From Podospora bellae-mahoneyi (taxonomy: Eukaryota; Ascomycota; Sordariomycetes; Sordariales; Podosporaceae): DNA of 64,000 nt. The stretch lies in assembly GCF_035222275.1 (NCBI RefSeq), contig NC_085886.1, positions 2,294,001 to 2,358,000 on the forward strand, in the 5' to 3' direction. The translations under genes and the position numbers were made by a program. Below are positions 50,824 through 62,632 of the stretch, piece after piece. Below the pieces are notes generated by a model. That model was not told the origin of the DNA, did not search any database, and worked only from the letters and a program-made list of their open reading frames with translations. Numbering within the stretch: position 1 is the stretch's first letter; each line of letters opens with the position of its first letter.

Positions 50824-52020
50824 TTTGGGCTACTTTTGAGTATAAGGGTGTGAGATTGAGGTTTGGGGTGTGAGATTTCGAGTTGTGAATGTGAGAGCTG
50901 AGGGGTGAGAGGTGAGGTGAGAAATGGGCGGAATTGATGATGGAAAGGGCAGGGGAATGGTGGGGTTATAAATTATTTTGGTGATGAGGGGCGGGCGCTG
51001 CCTTTTTCCAGAAACACAACGAACACTTGCGCCTTCAAAAGGCACACCTCACGCAGCACACACGGCAAATTTTCTATAAGATATCGGGCGGATTACGCCA
51101 GAAGTGGCATGTCAAACAGACCAGATGAACCACACACCTTTTTGCGCGACAAGATCGGAGGATGTGCGTGACGTCGTCAAAAATGTCCCGCAATTGCGCA
51201 ATCGGAACTGTTACCGTTTTAATAGCGTATTGTTACGGGATGACGTGGGTAAGGGTTGTGGGTGTGCTGCATACACAACCCTGGTTTTTGGTGAATAGGG
51301 GTAGTGATGCACAAGTCAGGGGTAATGAGGAAAAAAAGGTAAACTGGTGTCATGCTGCTTTATAGGTAAGTCGTGGCTTACTGCGTGAGGGTCGAGTGTT
51401 CATTACGATGTCTAAAAGAGGTTGCGTATCTTTTGTTGGAGGCCGATGAGGAGACGATGGCTGCTCTTGCTGCTTCGAGATCACGAAGTCTCGTATAATG
51501 AATGGCCCAGCAATTAGATTTCAGATACCCGTATCCCGATAGTTTCTAGACATCTTCAACCAATGTATTGACCCCGGAGAATGGCCAACAAGCTGGGATT
51601 GCAAAGAGGCTATAAAACATACTTACTATGTGCTCAAAAGTAATTGAATATCTTTTGGCTACCTATATCATTCATCATATCTTTAGGACGGAACATCAGC
51701 TCTCCAAAGACATCTTAGCAGCTTCGAAAAGACCATCCCAACCCGCAACACACCGTCTCCCTAGCTTAATAGATACACAGTTAATAACAGATTGCGTACA
51801 TCGTGATAAGTACGAATCAAAGTTCGAGACGTATTCGCAAGACATAAGACGCCTACGTTTGTATCAGCGTATCCAGATAAATGACATCATCACGCCAGCT
51901 CCATACGCCCGCACAAGTACACCACAGTCGCCCAAGACTCGCTCGCTTTTCTTGGACCATCCCAGCAACTGGTTAACTGCCCAAAACGGGCATGGCATCA
52001 GGTAACACCCATGCAATACA

Positions 52021-52380
52021 TCCCCCAAAAGTCTTCCCAGCAGCTCCAAAGACCGGCGACTGGGCTGTTCCGAGCATCATTTCAGCCCTCGCCCAACTTC
52101 CGCCCCGGTGATGTACAGCAACTCAGAGTGGCTGCGTTCGCGATATTCGCCCCCAGATCCAAGACATCATGGGACTCCTCCACAACTTCCCAAACTCGCA
52201 GACCCGTGAGATGGCCTCGACCTAAGCAGGCGTGAGTCTGGCCGCGGGTGCAAACGCAAAAGACACTGGCTCAGCAGCGCTCGCGAGCGCTCTAACATTC
52301 ATCCCAGCCAATCAATCTGGCTGCGGTACAGCATTTTGCATGGAGGATAGACAGAGATATGGACATATGGCAGAGGTGTA
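52021..52380 (+). pseudogene. decayed coding-like fragment, family not recognised
   Basis: Two segments read like protein in different plus frames: an APKTGDWAVPSIISALAQL segment near 52050, then DIRPQIQDIMGLLHNFPNS from about 52142, which continues past an in-frame TAA at 52222 into an Ala-rich AGVSLAAGANAKDTG segment ending at a TAG at 52378. Stops and frame changes prevent a continuous protein. It may be the remnant of a gene, but I cannot name a family and chance remains possible. Confidence 0.25.
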
Positions 52381-52442
52381 GTGTTCAACCTGCACTTACA
52401 TGACTATTTATTCTATGATTTGGGTCGGAATCCTGCTTAGAC

Positions 52443-52494
52443 CGGTAGGTAAGTAGGTAGGTAGGTAGGTAGGTAAGTAGGTAGGTAAGTAGCT
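52443..52494. repeat. TAGG tetranucleotide array
   Basis: About 13 tandem units of TAGG with some TAAG variants. It lies about 180 bases beyond the 3' end of the GlyRS pseudogene. Confidence 0.85.
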
Positions 52495-52672
52495 GGATTT
52501 TGAGAGATGATTTGTTTTGGAAGATCCGTTAATACATGCCTATCACAAAGAGATATGCATGCATATTTGAAGAGTCACTGTATTGTAGATCTCAAACTCA
52601 ATGCTATCTAGAGGCTTACGCCACCCAGTCTACCACTTTGACCCGCCCCTCAAGACATTCCCCAAGAGTTGT

Positions 52673-54116
52673 CTACTCCGCCTGACCAACAAATGCCGGC
52701 AGCCTCTTCGAAACCTCCTCCCAAGTCTCCAGGCCGTTCGCCATATTCTTGATAGCCTGAACGACCCCGTCCTCCGAAGCCCTGACTTGAGATGTCGAGT
52801 CCCTGTCCCTCAATGTTACCAACCCATCCTTCACGGTGTCAAGTCGATCGTGATACCGAGGGGCGTGCCCAATTCGTCATTCCGGGCATATCTCTTGCCA
52901 ATAGAGGCACTCGACGAGTCCGCAATGTTGGAAATCCCCAGAGAACAAAGGCGGGCGGATAACTTGTGCACGAGGGGCGTGAACTAAGGCTGGGCGAAGA
53001 GGGGGACGATGAGAACCTTGTTGGGGGCTACCCCAAAGGGAAGAGACAAGACCTAATCAAAACATCAGTAAAGAAATGCCAATGCATGATGATACCTTCC
53101 ACTTACTGCGCGGGCCTCATCACCAGGCTTATGCCAATACGTCTGTTTCAAGACACAATAGAGGATTCTCCCAATGCCAAATGACGGCTCAATAACGTTG
53201 GGGGTGTACACCCGTGTGTTCTGGACGCGGGTAACCTTGGCGATGGCCAAGAGTTCCTTCGACAACTCCACAGATGTCCGTCCATCACCAAGCGCCGGAG
53301 TGTCGATAGACACAATACCCTTCTCCGCAATCTCTGAAGCCAGACGCTCCAGAGTAGGCTGATCCAGAGCTTCCACTGCACTCTGGATGACCTTGGCATC
53401 CTTCTTGAACCGCGGGCCGATGAGCTTCTTGTCAAGGGTAGCCTGCCACTCCTCCACCTTAACTGGCTCTGAGAGAGCCTCTTTGACGATCAAAGGGGAC
53501 CCAGTGTAGGCCGAGTGGACAGTCAAATCGTAGGCACTACGATCAGCGCAACTGACACACGGAGAAATCGAAATTTCCACAGAAAAAAGCTCACCTGCGC
53601 AAGAGTATTCTCATACTCCGCGGCAGTCCCCCCCGTCCAATTTGGCGGAGTTTTTGGTCAGTCCCTTGGTGCCACGCTCAATCCGCGCCTTCAGCACATT
53701 CTCAACCAAGTGATCCGCACGCAGGTAATCCCCTATCAAACGGTGGAAAAATTAGCTCAAATTCTCAGAAAGATAGGTCGGGCAATGACAAACCTCTCCT
53801 TGCACATCCAATCCGCAAACTTGTCCACATGTCCGCTCGTCTTGAGGACCAACTCCGGCGTAATCACCGTGCAGTCCAACTCGAGCATATTCTCCTCCAT
53901 GACGAAATGTTTCCGCCAATCGACGATGTTGGCCTGGAGGGCGCATCCTGGGGGGCCATAGGCGAACAGTCAGCGATTATCGCCCTTGAGGTTGGCGGAG
54001 AGTCGATAGATTACAAATGACTCGGTGAAAAAGAAGCGTCTCTTCAAGACGGATTCAACAAGTGGTCGATTGAAGGGGCCGCGGTTGTCATGGGAGCCAT
54101 AGTTGGCGGTTGAGGC
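52673..54116 (-). pseudogene. grs1: glycyl-tRNA synthetase pseudogene (core-deleted copy)
   Basis: The minus strand carries clear eukaryotic GlyRS sequence in order: DNRGPFNRPLVESVLKRRFFF (starting near 54116), [44 protein letters not shown], then, after a jump, CADRSAYDLTVHS, EPSFGIGRILYCVL (class II motif 3), and the anticodon-binding domain to VSKRLPAFVG. It cannot be functional. There is a TGA at 53970-53972 within the conserved block before YGPPG, a TAG at 52984-52986 (a CAG codon in relatives), a one-base loss near 52841, and probable frame damage near 53730. The whole catalytic middle, including the motif 2 arginine region, is missing between about 53610 and 53560. Introns remain (53053-53106 joins DEARA to VLSLP), so this is a DNA-level duplicate rather than a retrocopy. 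The working gene must lie elsewhere. Confidence 0.88.
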
Positions 54117-54305
54117 TAACCCAGTGCGGTTTGACAGGTGGGGATGGTGGAGGGAGGTGCCAAGGGGACCGTTCGTGGGGGAGGATTTATTTTTGGAGGG
54201 GTGACCCTGCGTAAATCAACGGGCATGGTCATAGCTCCTGTGGGGCCTCTCCTATCGATAAGATATTGAAGAGGTCAGGGGATTCATGGTGTTTTCACTG
54301 TCCTC

Positions 54306-55075
54306 GCAGCAATAGGCAGTGGCAGCAATAGACTAGTGGCAGGAGCACATTGGCAAGAGTAGAAGAGATTGAGTTGTGTTAGAAGAGGAGTCACGTACTA
54401 GGTAGCAAAGTAGTGGCAGCAACAGGGTAGTGGGGGACAATATCTTAGTGGAAGCAACAGCAACAGCTTTCTAGGTCGTCAACAACATTCTAGGCCATCA
54501 ACAGCAGTCTAAGTCATCAACAGTAGTCTCACCGGATAACGGTCACGGCAAGAACTAGAGTAGTGCCTTAGACAAGCAGGGCAACCTGAAAGATACGTTG
54601 GTAACATCAGAGCAAATTGCAAAACCAGCAGAGTAGCTATATTGGCAGCAGCAAAGATATCAGCAACAGCAGCAGATATATTAGTACTTGAGCCGAGCAG
54701 GGTATTTCAGCAAGACAGCAGAATATATCAGTAAGACCAGCAAAAGATATAAGCACCAACAGTAGAATACCTGTATTGGATAACAGGCTCCACAGATTAT
54801 ATTAGCAGCCACAGCAAACTGCATGGGTGGCAGGAACAAAAGCACCATCCGAGGGTTGTAGTAAAATCTCTCACTATGTAGCAATGGTAGGAGAGCTCAT
54901 CAGCAGGAGTGAAGGCTATTCTCATGGGGTAGAAAACGGACTCGCGGTAATTGGTAGGGACAGGGTGTCTCGGCACCAACAGCACCTGAAGAATGGCTAT
55001 AACAAGCTGGAGCTGGTATTAATGGAGAGATAAGCCGTATGCTGCGGGAGAAACAGAGTGGCAGCAGCAGTTGCA
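54306..55075. repeat. degenerate CAG/CAACAG-type tandem region
   Basis: Short units such as GGCAGCAA, CATCAACAGCAGTCTA and CAGCARAATAT recur with much divergence. The clearest part is about 54634-54760, where CAGCA followed by a purine-AT stretch repeats about every 30 bases. It looks like an old expanded microsatellite or minisatellite that has decayed. Confidence 0.6.
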
Positions 55076-55588
55076 AATTAAGTATCTTTAATTACAACAA
55101 CAGAAAGGAATAACCATGACCGAAGCAGGAGTGACAGCCTATGGATATAGAAATGTAAGAGACTGGGAAATCACATCTTTTAGCCACAGCGTCTACAGTC
55201 TCCCCATGATCTTTTTCCAGCATCTGATCCCAACACCAACATTTCACTACCATCCGATCTACTACAGTTCCGCCTAAGCATCTGTATATCTATGTAATTA
55301 CTGTGCCATGTTCAGCAGCAACGAGTGCAATTGCGCTTTTGTCCACAAGCACCCAGACAAGGTCTGACTTTCATAGAAACTGTAAACAAGTCAATCCGAT
55401 AATGTAGAGACGAAGTGGTTAAGTAATTAAACCAAAAGATGTAAGTGTAAAGATGAAACGTTTCCAGACGAAGATGAAGACAGCACCTTAAGGGAAACCC
55501 TTCCATTGTCAATCCCCCCCCATCGTGAACTTCACAGATCAAAACGTGTCTACAACACGGACTCTGTGACTTAACATCATAACAATAC

Positions 55589-55652
55589 CCACATCATCAC
55601 GTCACCACATCATCACGTCACCACATCACCAGATCACTACATCAACACAATC
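55589..55652. repeat. 16-nt minisatellite, four units
   Basis: Units at 55589, 55605, 55621 and 55637. The first two (CCACATCATCACGTCA) are identical and the third and fourth diverge progressively. Confidence 0.85.
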
Positions 55653-56045
55653 CAGTACAGAACAAACGTAATTATAAAACCCCTATATACGCAAGAAAAC
55701 CACAACTATAGCTTGCCCCAGGCTGACTCCCGCCCTCCCAGTCACCAAGCAAAGTAACGAAGAAAGCACAATTGCCACTCCACCCAGAAACCTCTTGTTC
55801 TAGTCTATTCCCCCTTGCTTTCCAGGTTTCGAAAAAAAAAACCCCGATTTGCCTCCCTCCTTGCTTTTCTCTATAGAGCTCAAATTCTCCAAGATTACCC
55901 ACCGCCCGGACCCCATTATTCGTGTATAGAAAAAGAATGCTCGTCTCCCTCTCGTTCTAGTCATGGGAGAAGCGCAAGAATCGAAGCAAAGAGATAACCC
56001 CCCCCCCCCCAATATAGGTTGGTAGCGAGAGGCAATACCACAGCT

Positions 56046-57968
56046 CTAAAACATGCGATAATGCCTCGCCAGCCAAAAGCCCAGAATGCAAAAAGTCAAG
56101 AGACTGCCCAGAATCCCAAAGAAAGGCGCGAGAGTGGCCCCGTCTCCATCCGCAAACGGCACCCTGACGTTCATTCCAAACAGGCCCGTCACCACATTGA
56201 GCGGGACAATGATGGACGCGAGCAGAGTCACCTTGCCCAACATACGGTTGGTGTTTGTCCCTTGGGCAATACCATCAATCGAGATCTGAGCGAGATAATT
56301 GCTGTGCGCGCGAGACAGCATCTTTTCGCAGTGGCCGAGGTTGTTCATCATGGTGACAACGTGATCCTGGATATCGCCAAGGTACATGCCTATGTCCATA
56401 CGTGGCGTGACCTTGTAATTCTCGTTGCACCTCTTGGTGAAGCCTCGGAGGACGTCGGCCTTGCCGCCAAGTAGTCTCATCAGAGCCATCGTGTTCTTGC
56501 GTGCTGTGCCGATCTTGCGGAGGAACTGTGCCATGTCATCTGTACGGGCAATGAAGACCTCATCCTCAATCTGGTCCGTTTCGTCCTCAAGCGAGCGGAT
56601 ATCAGGAGCGAATGAATCAACGATATCGTCGCTGCGAGCTGGTCAGCTTTGAAACTGATTAAAAGATACCAAATACACTTACATCAAGGCGTAGCAAATC
56701 CAGTCGCTACTGAGCGAGACATAATCCTTGAGCATTGCGATTCTCTTCCGCACGTGAGAGGCATGAGAATTCTTGGCATAGCTGAAACTCAGCGTGCCCT
56801 CGCGGAAGACAACCGCATAGATGTTGAAAGGCTTGAACTCCTTCTCCCCATCCTCGTCATTCTCGATAAAGAATGATCGGAAGCAGGCAAAGTAGTACGA
56901 CGGAAAGAGTTCAATCTTCTCGCGAGATTCCTGCGTCGTGATATCTTCAATTGTCAGGGGATGGATACCAAAGGCCCTGCAAACGGCGCGCACTTCCTCT
57001 TCAGAAGGGTTCTTCATATCCAGCCACCACACACCATCCGTCTCGCCCTTGGGGAAGCTGAAGAGACCACGGATATCCTCGCCCTCCACGAGCAATCCTT
57101 CGAGATCGGGGGCATTGATTGTCGATTCCCAGGCCGAAGAAAAGAAACTGACCCGGTTTGGATCTGGCTGAGGCACCGGGAGTTGGACCTGCTTGACCTG
57201 TTCCTCGTCTTGACCTTTTTCGGACTTTTCTTGGTGGCTCTCTGCGTCAAAGGCTGGCGACAGAAAGTCACCATCCAAAGTGATCATGGGCGTTGGAACA
57301 TTAGATGGGTTGGTAGAGGGCCGGACATCAGGGAATGTGCGAAGCACAGAAGGTCGACGAGCTGCTTCACGGGCCTCACTTTCGGCTTTCATGAAATTCT
57401 CCAGATAGTCAAAGTCAATGTGTAGGGTGGCACCACTCCGCTCGTCCTGAAGCGGAAAGCAGACATCCTCCTCGGCCGACTTGTTGGTCGCAAGACTGGC
57501 GGCATCATCACTCGCCGCCACAGTGACCTGCTTGCTGCGGTAACTATGCCGACTGACAATGGATGCAGTCCTCTGAAGCGGTGGCTCCTCCTGCTCATTC
57601 TGCTCCGGCTTCGGTTCCGAGAACGACATGTCGCGCTCCCGCCGGCGGGCCTCGGCAAAGGCCTTGACCGAATTAGGAGGCGACGAAGAGCGATCCGAAA
57701 TCGACTCGATGGTTGGCCGACGGGCGCGTCTCATGGTGGGCGAGTTCTCAGGCCCCTCATCGTCGATGATGGCCTCTTCAAAATCGCGAACAACAGGTTG
57801 TCCAGCTGCAACAGCTGCAACTTGGCGTGCCCCGTAAAGGGAGTCAAATGTTCCTCGTCGAACGCGATCAGGGCGATGCACCGACGCCGTCTGGTTTCGG
57901 TGGTCGTCCAACTCTGGAACAGGGGTCGAGTACCCCGAGTTTCCGCCCATCTCCTCCTGGTCGGACAT
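56046..57968 (-). CDS. CorA-family Mg2+ transporter (Alr/Mnr type)
   Basis: Two exons (57968-56683, 56631-56046) give 623 residues. The first 260 residues are disordered, rich in Arg, Ser and Glu. A CorA domain follows: VWWLDMKNPSEEEV, AFGIHPLTIEDI, SYYFACFRSF, then a long helical stretch crossing the intron (CYALI/DDIVDSF). The signature G581-M-N583 sits in VVTGLFGMNVRVPF at the end of TM1 (about 563-580), and TM2 (about 597-621) ends three residues before the C-terminus. This two-helix plus GMN arrangement forms the pentameric Mg2+ channel of the family; fungal Alr1-type proteins act at the plasma membrane and Mnr2 at the vacuole, and the sequence does not decide between them. The intron has a GTAAGT donor, with acceptor CTCGCAG. 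It diverges from spc1. Confidence 0.94.
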
Positions 57969-59651
57969 TTTCGTGGTGTGTCTGCTTGTCGTCTTGCGGT
58001 GATCCAGTGGTATTGATAGTTCCGTCCCCTTTCTCAGTCTCTTTCCTGAGCTTCCTTACTTTTCCCGATGCAATGGGTCCTAACCCAGCCCAAGAGCCCC
58101 TAGTGAGGACTCAGTCGCAGCGCATATTGCCGTGGGTGTCGTCGCAAGAAAGCACCAGCGGGGGGCAGCGAACGGCCGGGAGCCGTCCGCAACGACGCTC
58201 TTGTAAAACACCTGAATTGAGAAGAAGGCCGCGGTACCGGGACTCTGGTAAAGCGACGCTGGTGAAGATGGCGGGTGATCTTCGTTTCTGTGATGTCAAA
58301 TTAAACTCGTAGGCTACTGAAGGCCAGTTAAGGCGGCTTCTTGTTCACTCCACTGTAGACCAGCTCAGGCCCCAGGAGTGAACGAGGAGTAGAAAACGTT
58401 GAATCGACGGTGCCCGCCAGTTTGTGATGACGAAGCAGTCGAGACAGCCTGTGCGACTCGGGACCCGTATATATGTCGCAAATTCGGCGCGCTATCGTGA
58501 TGGTCTGATCAAACCAGCTTCTGGGGTCGAGATTATTGGCGCTGACTTCTATGAAACAATATTGATGCAAGCTGGCTAATGGCGATAGTTGCTAAGGAGA
58601 ACAGTCGGCAGGCATGGCCTGTTCCTAGGTAGGTAGGTTGCGGATGTTGGTGATGAGTGATAATTAGGTGGTGCAAGGAAAAAAAGAGCAAAGCAGGTTG
58701 ACCGCGTTTTGAAGCTGACAGTCAGATATGCCGGGCATATGACGTTCCTGATTCACTCAAGGATAAGGGGCTGCGCCACAGGTGAATTTCTTAAATAAAC
58801 CCCTGTAGGAATGCGAATTCACTCCGCTTGGCAGGGAGAGGTGACTTCTCAACGGTCACCAGGTTTGTCGAGGAAGATGTTGTAGGATGGGATGGAAGGG
58901 GGAGGGATGGAGGGATAGTGCTCTGGGCCCGGCGATGGATTTTCACTTTTTGGCCTCTGCTCAAAGAAATTCCAAGTTGTTGGTCAGGAGGGCTTTCCTT
59001 GACATTGACTTTGCACGGGATGGAAAAAGTTTGGCCACTTAGCGCCGCCGGCGTTAGTCATCGCTAACCAAAAGCCCGCAATTCGGGTATCAAAGGGCTA
59101 AGAGACTCTGGTCATAGAATTGCGTACGTAAACAGGGCAGAACGCCTCCATCATCAGGAGAGCAGCTAGAAAGCTCGATGACGCTCCATCCGAGAGATAA
59201 GCTCACATTCCCAATTCCTCCCTTCCACTGCCAATGAGGAGAGATGTCAACCCCATCCCGTCAATAATACAGCAGCACATGCACTGCACAGGTGCATGAT
59301 AGGGGAGTTGTGTTCAGCCTCAACAGGGGCTGTTGGGCTTCGACGCAGTAGCGACCTCCCCAAAATGCACCAAATCTTCCGGGAAGTGGGGCTTATATGT
59401 ACATTCTGATTGGCCAGTCGCATTCAGGCACACACACGGTGCCCTGTCCTGTGCGCTGCCGGAGGGCAAGTGCAAGCGGCACGTCCCCCAGAAGACACGT
59501 TGAAACCAATTGCAGATCCACTCTTTTGACATCAATCACTGTGGACCAGACCACGGCGCATCACAAACAATTCATATCAATCGCGATAGCAACGACGACC
59601 TCAATCGCCAGTTCCCTGTCCAAAGTCCAGGCTCATCCTTGATAACTCAAG
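57969..59651. promoter_or_regulatory. divergent intergenic region, CorA transporter / spc1
   Basis: A 1.7-kb stretch with short open frames only. The half near 58.0 kb is the transporter's leader and promoter and the half near 59.6 kb that of spc1. No specific site can be defended. Confidence 0.5.
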
Positions 59652-60076
59652 ATGGCGGAACAACTCCTCGAGCAAGCCCGCGACATCTTTGAAGGCCAGA
59701 TTGTACTTCCCTCCATCTTCCACAACAATCACCTGTCCCCCCCAAGCTAACTTATACATCCCAGGACTTCGAAGGCCAAAAGCTAGTAGAGAATCTCGTC
59801 AACATCTCGCTCTCGATAGTAGGGGTACGATTCTACCACAATCCCCTTTTCCAGCAGACAGCACTAACTTCACCCCAGGCAATCGCCTTCCTTGTCGGCT
59901 ACTTCCTCCAAGACATCAAGCTCGCCGTCTACATCGGTCTCGCCGGCACCGCCGCCACTTTTCTTCTTACCGTCCCTCCCTGGCCAATCTACAACAAGAA
60001 TCCCGTCAAGTGGTTGCCGGTAGCGGGAGCCGCACCACCAACGAATATAGTTATCGATGAAAAGATGCTGCGGTGA
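59652..60076 (+). CDS. spc1: signal peptidase complex subunit 1 (SPC12 family)
   Basis: Three small exons (59652-59702, 59765-59824, 59879-60076) encode 102 residues, the normal size for this subunit. The protein starts MAEQLLEQARDIFEG, crosses the first intron into DFEGQKLVENL, and has two hydrophobic segments (ISLSIVGAIAFLVGYFLQD, and VYIGLAGTAATFLLTVPPW) followed by YNKNPVKWLP. That order is diagnostic for SPC1/SPC12, a non-catalytic ER membrane subunit of signal peptidase that helps exclude transmembrane helices from cleavage. Both introns are about 55-62 nt. Donors GTACTT and GTACGA are weak, but the reading frame and family match fix them. Confidence 0.93.
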
Positions 60077-60581
60077 GGGAATCGGACGAGGCTATGTGTA
60101 TTTCTGAGAGCAGTTCAATTTATGGTTTTAGTGAAATGTGGTTATCATTCGGGACATTGTCTTTTGCATTCTCCAGGGCTTGATTTATATGGGGAGGGAC
60201 ATCAGCGTTCGTTGGTGGCTTTGGCAGCATAGATGTAAGAACACTTCATGGCCGGACTTTAAACACAGATGTTGGTGTCTGTCTTTCTGCTAACTAGCAC
60301 CAAAGTTCTGGATGACCACCAAATCGGTGTCTTAATACTGGCACACACCAAGTGTGATCGTGAACGTCGTTGAATTCCTCTAAGCAGGGGAATTCCCATA
60401 TCGTGAACTCCTCTTACGAGGCAAGACTCAAGTACATGTGCTCGTGTTGTAAACCCAGTCCCAAACTCCCAAATTATCACCAGTCGTCTGTGTCCCTTCG
60501 CTTGTGCCATATTCCAACATTGTGACAGCTGTGTTGTTCGGGCAACTTCCCATCCAAGCTCCGCCTTTCAATTTAGATACT
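60077..60581. other. convergent 3' region, spc1 / rbx1
   Basis: About 500 bases between two stop codons. An 83-codon minus frame (60259-60510) has no coding support. Confidence 0.5.
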
Positions 60582-61078
<497 letters not shown>

Positions 61079-62632
61079 GGTTGTTTGTCGTCGTTTTGCG
61101 AAACGGGGTCGAAGTGGTGGACAAGTTCGTGTTTTGTTTTCTGAAATCTGCGATGCGGGGGGAAAGTTTGGTCTGCCTTCGCTGGTTGTGCTGAAATCGC
61201 AGCTACCAGGCAGCGTTGGTCAGTCTCCGCTTTGGCTTGTTATTGGTGCAGGAGAGGCGGCAGAAAGGTGTTAGGCTTATTATGACATCAACCACGAACC
61301 AGAGGCAAGTAATCTCCTTGAGAATATCTTATCAAAAACTAACAACCTCTTTCCCCCACGATCTAGTGAAAGACTCGCTCTTCCAAGAGCGCCTGGTAAA
61401 TCCAAATCCACCAGGCAACTGCGTGTCGCAGCCGCCGTCGGGCTGAGTTGACAGCCCCGCCACAACCCCGCGCCGACTGATGTGTCAGGCTGGATAAATG
61501 CATACCAACCAGGATCATTGCATAGAGGCCCCGTATGATGCAAATCATGCAGTGCGCTAGAAACCGGGACTTTCTCTTGCCGTCTCGCAACGATGGGCCC
61601 TGGCGGATACCACCCTAATAAATACATTGAACGCTTCACTGGCAGAGACGTCATGATCCAGATCATCCATCTACATTGGGCTTGAAGCAGAGGAGAATCA
61701 TAACGACTTGTCCTGTTGGTTTGGGCTGTTGGGCTGCCTGAACAAACACCTGAACTGAGGCCTACCAAGCAATGCTGGGCAGAGCGAGCTTGGCAGCTGG
61801 GACAAAGACGGGAGCAAGTGGGCAGTTGGGGGCAGTCACAGCCACTCTCTCTGCGTTCAGCATTCCATCAGCCAAGAAATGGTCCCTCTTGGGTGGTCAT
61901 CCTGTTAACCGTCGCAATGAATGATAAGGGTTTCAAGTTCTTGAGAGTTAATCCAAGCCATGTGAGCCCGGGCAGTTTGAGTTTTAAGGTTTTTTTTTTT
62001 TTTTCTTTTTTTTTTTTTGCGAGAGCCTCAAGGGGTCTAGTAGACAATTAAACGCACAAAATGAAGGGTTTGATGGCGAGTAAGTTGGCCAGGAGCAATG
62101 CTGCTCCCTCATTGGACCTCTTGCAGGAGTGAATGCGGTTCGCGGTTACAGGAAAGGGCGCGCGGGCCAAGTGCACGATGGAATTCAGGCCTGGCTGCCA
62201 GGTCAGCCTGCCCGATCGGCGACAGCATTAAATATGCGGTATCCTAGGGAAGCCCCAGCTACTTGACTCCTCCCGCCTCCATCGCGATTCTCTTTCCTAC
62301 CACAATAAACAAACCCCTCAAAAAACACCCCAAAAACAAGATGCGCAGAGAAGCGACCGCCGAAAAATTCATCATTGCCAATTCCAGTAGTCTTACCGAG
62401 TCATCAACAAGGACCAGCGCTCCATTTGCCCTCCGATCAACCGTCACGTCGACGTTGTCGAGCAGAGTCGTTCCCCGCCCGCCCATCCCATAAATCGTCA
62501 CTTGGAGCACGCAAGTCACAGAACCTCTGCGCGCCACCCGCAAACGGTCTATCTAACCTTGAGGTTATCGCTTTCTGATCGACTATAAATCCCTCTTTCC
62601 CATCTCTACCCGCGGGACTTTCTCTTACCACT
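61079..62632. promoter_or_regulatory. divergent intergenic region, rbx1 / PNRC-motif gene
   Basis: About 1.55 kb with no supported gene. It contains a long interrupted T tract at about 61990-62019 and, upstream of 62633, an AT-poor leader with minor upstream ATGs such as 62341. Confidence 0.5.

Larger units (their letters stand above)
50824..52672. other. intergenic accessory stretch with repeats and decayed sequence
   Basis: The first 300 bases are the adi1 promoter side. From about 51.4 kb the sequence is AT-richer and holds no intact gene. It includes a coding-like decayed fragment at about 52.02-52.38 kb and a TAGG array, both listed separately. Confidence 0.5.
54117..56045. other. repeat-rich non-coding stretch
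   Basis: About 1.9 kb without supported genes. It includes a degenerate CAG-containing tandem region, a 16-nt minisatellite and a run of 13 C (55998-56010) in the 3' region of the CorA gene. A 67-codon hydrophobic minus frame at 54.68-54.88 kb is a by-product of the repeat. Confidence 0.55.

Noticed and set aside
54681-54884. 67-codon hydrophobic minus frame resembling a membrane peptide
   Set aside because: It arises from the CAG/TAT repeat read in antisense; no other gene signals.
57546-58016. 156-codon plus frame
   Set aside because: Antisense shadow of the disordered N-terminus of the CorA transporter.
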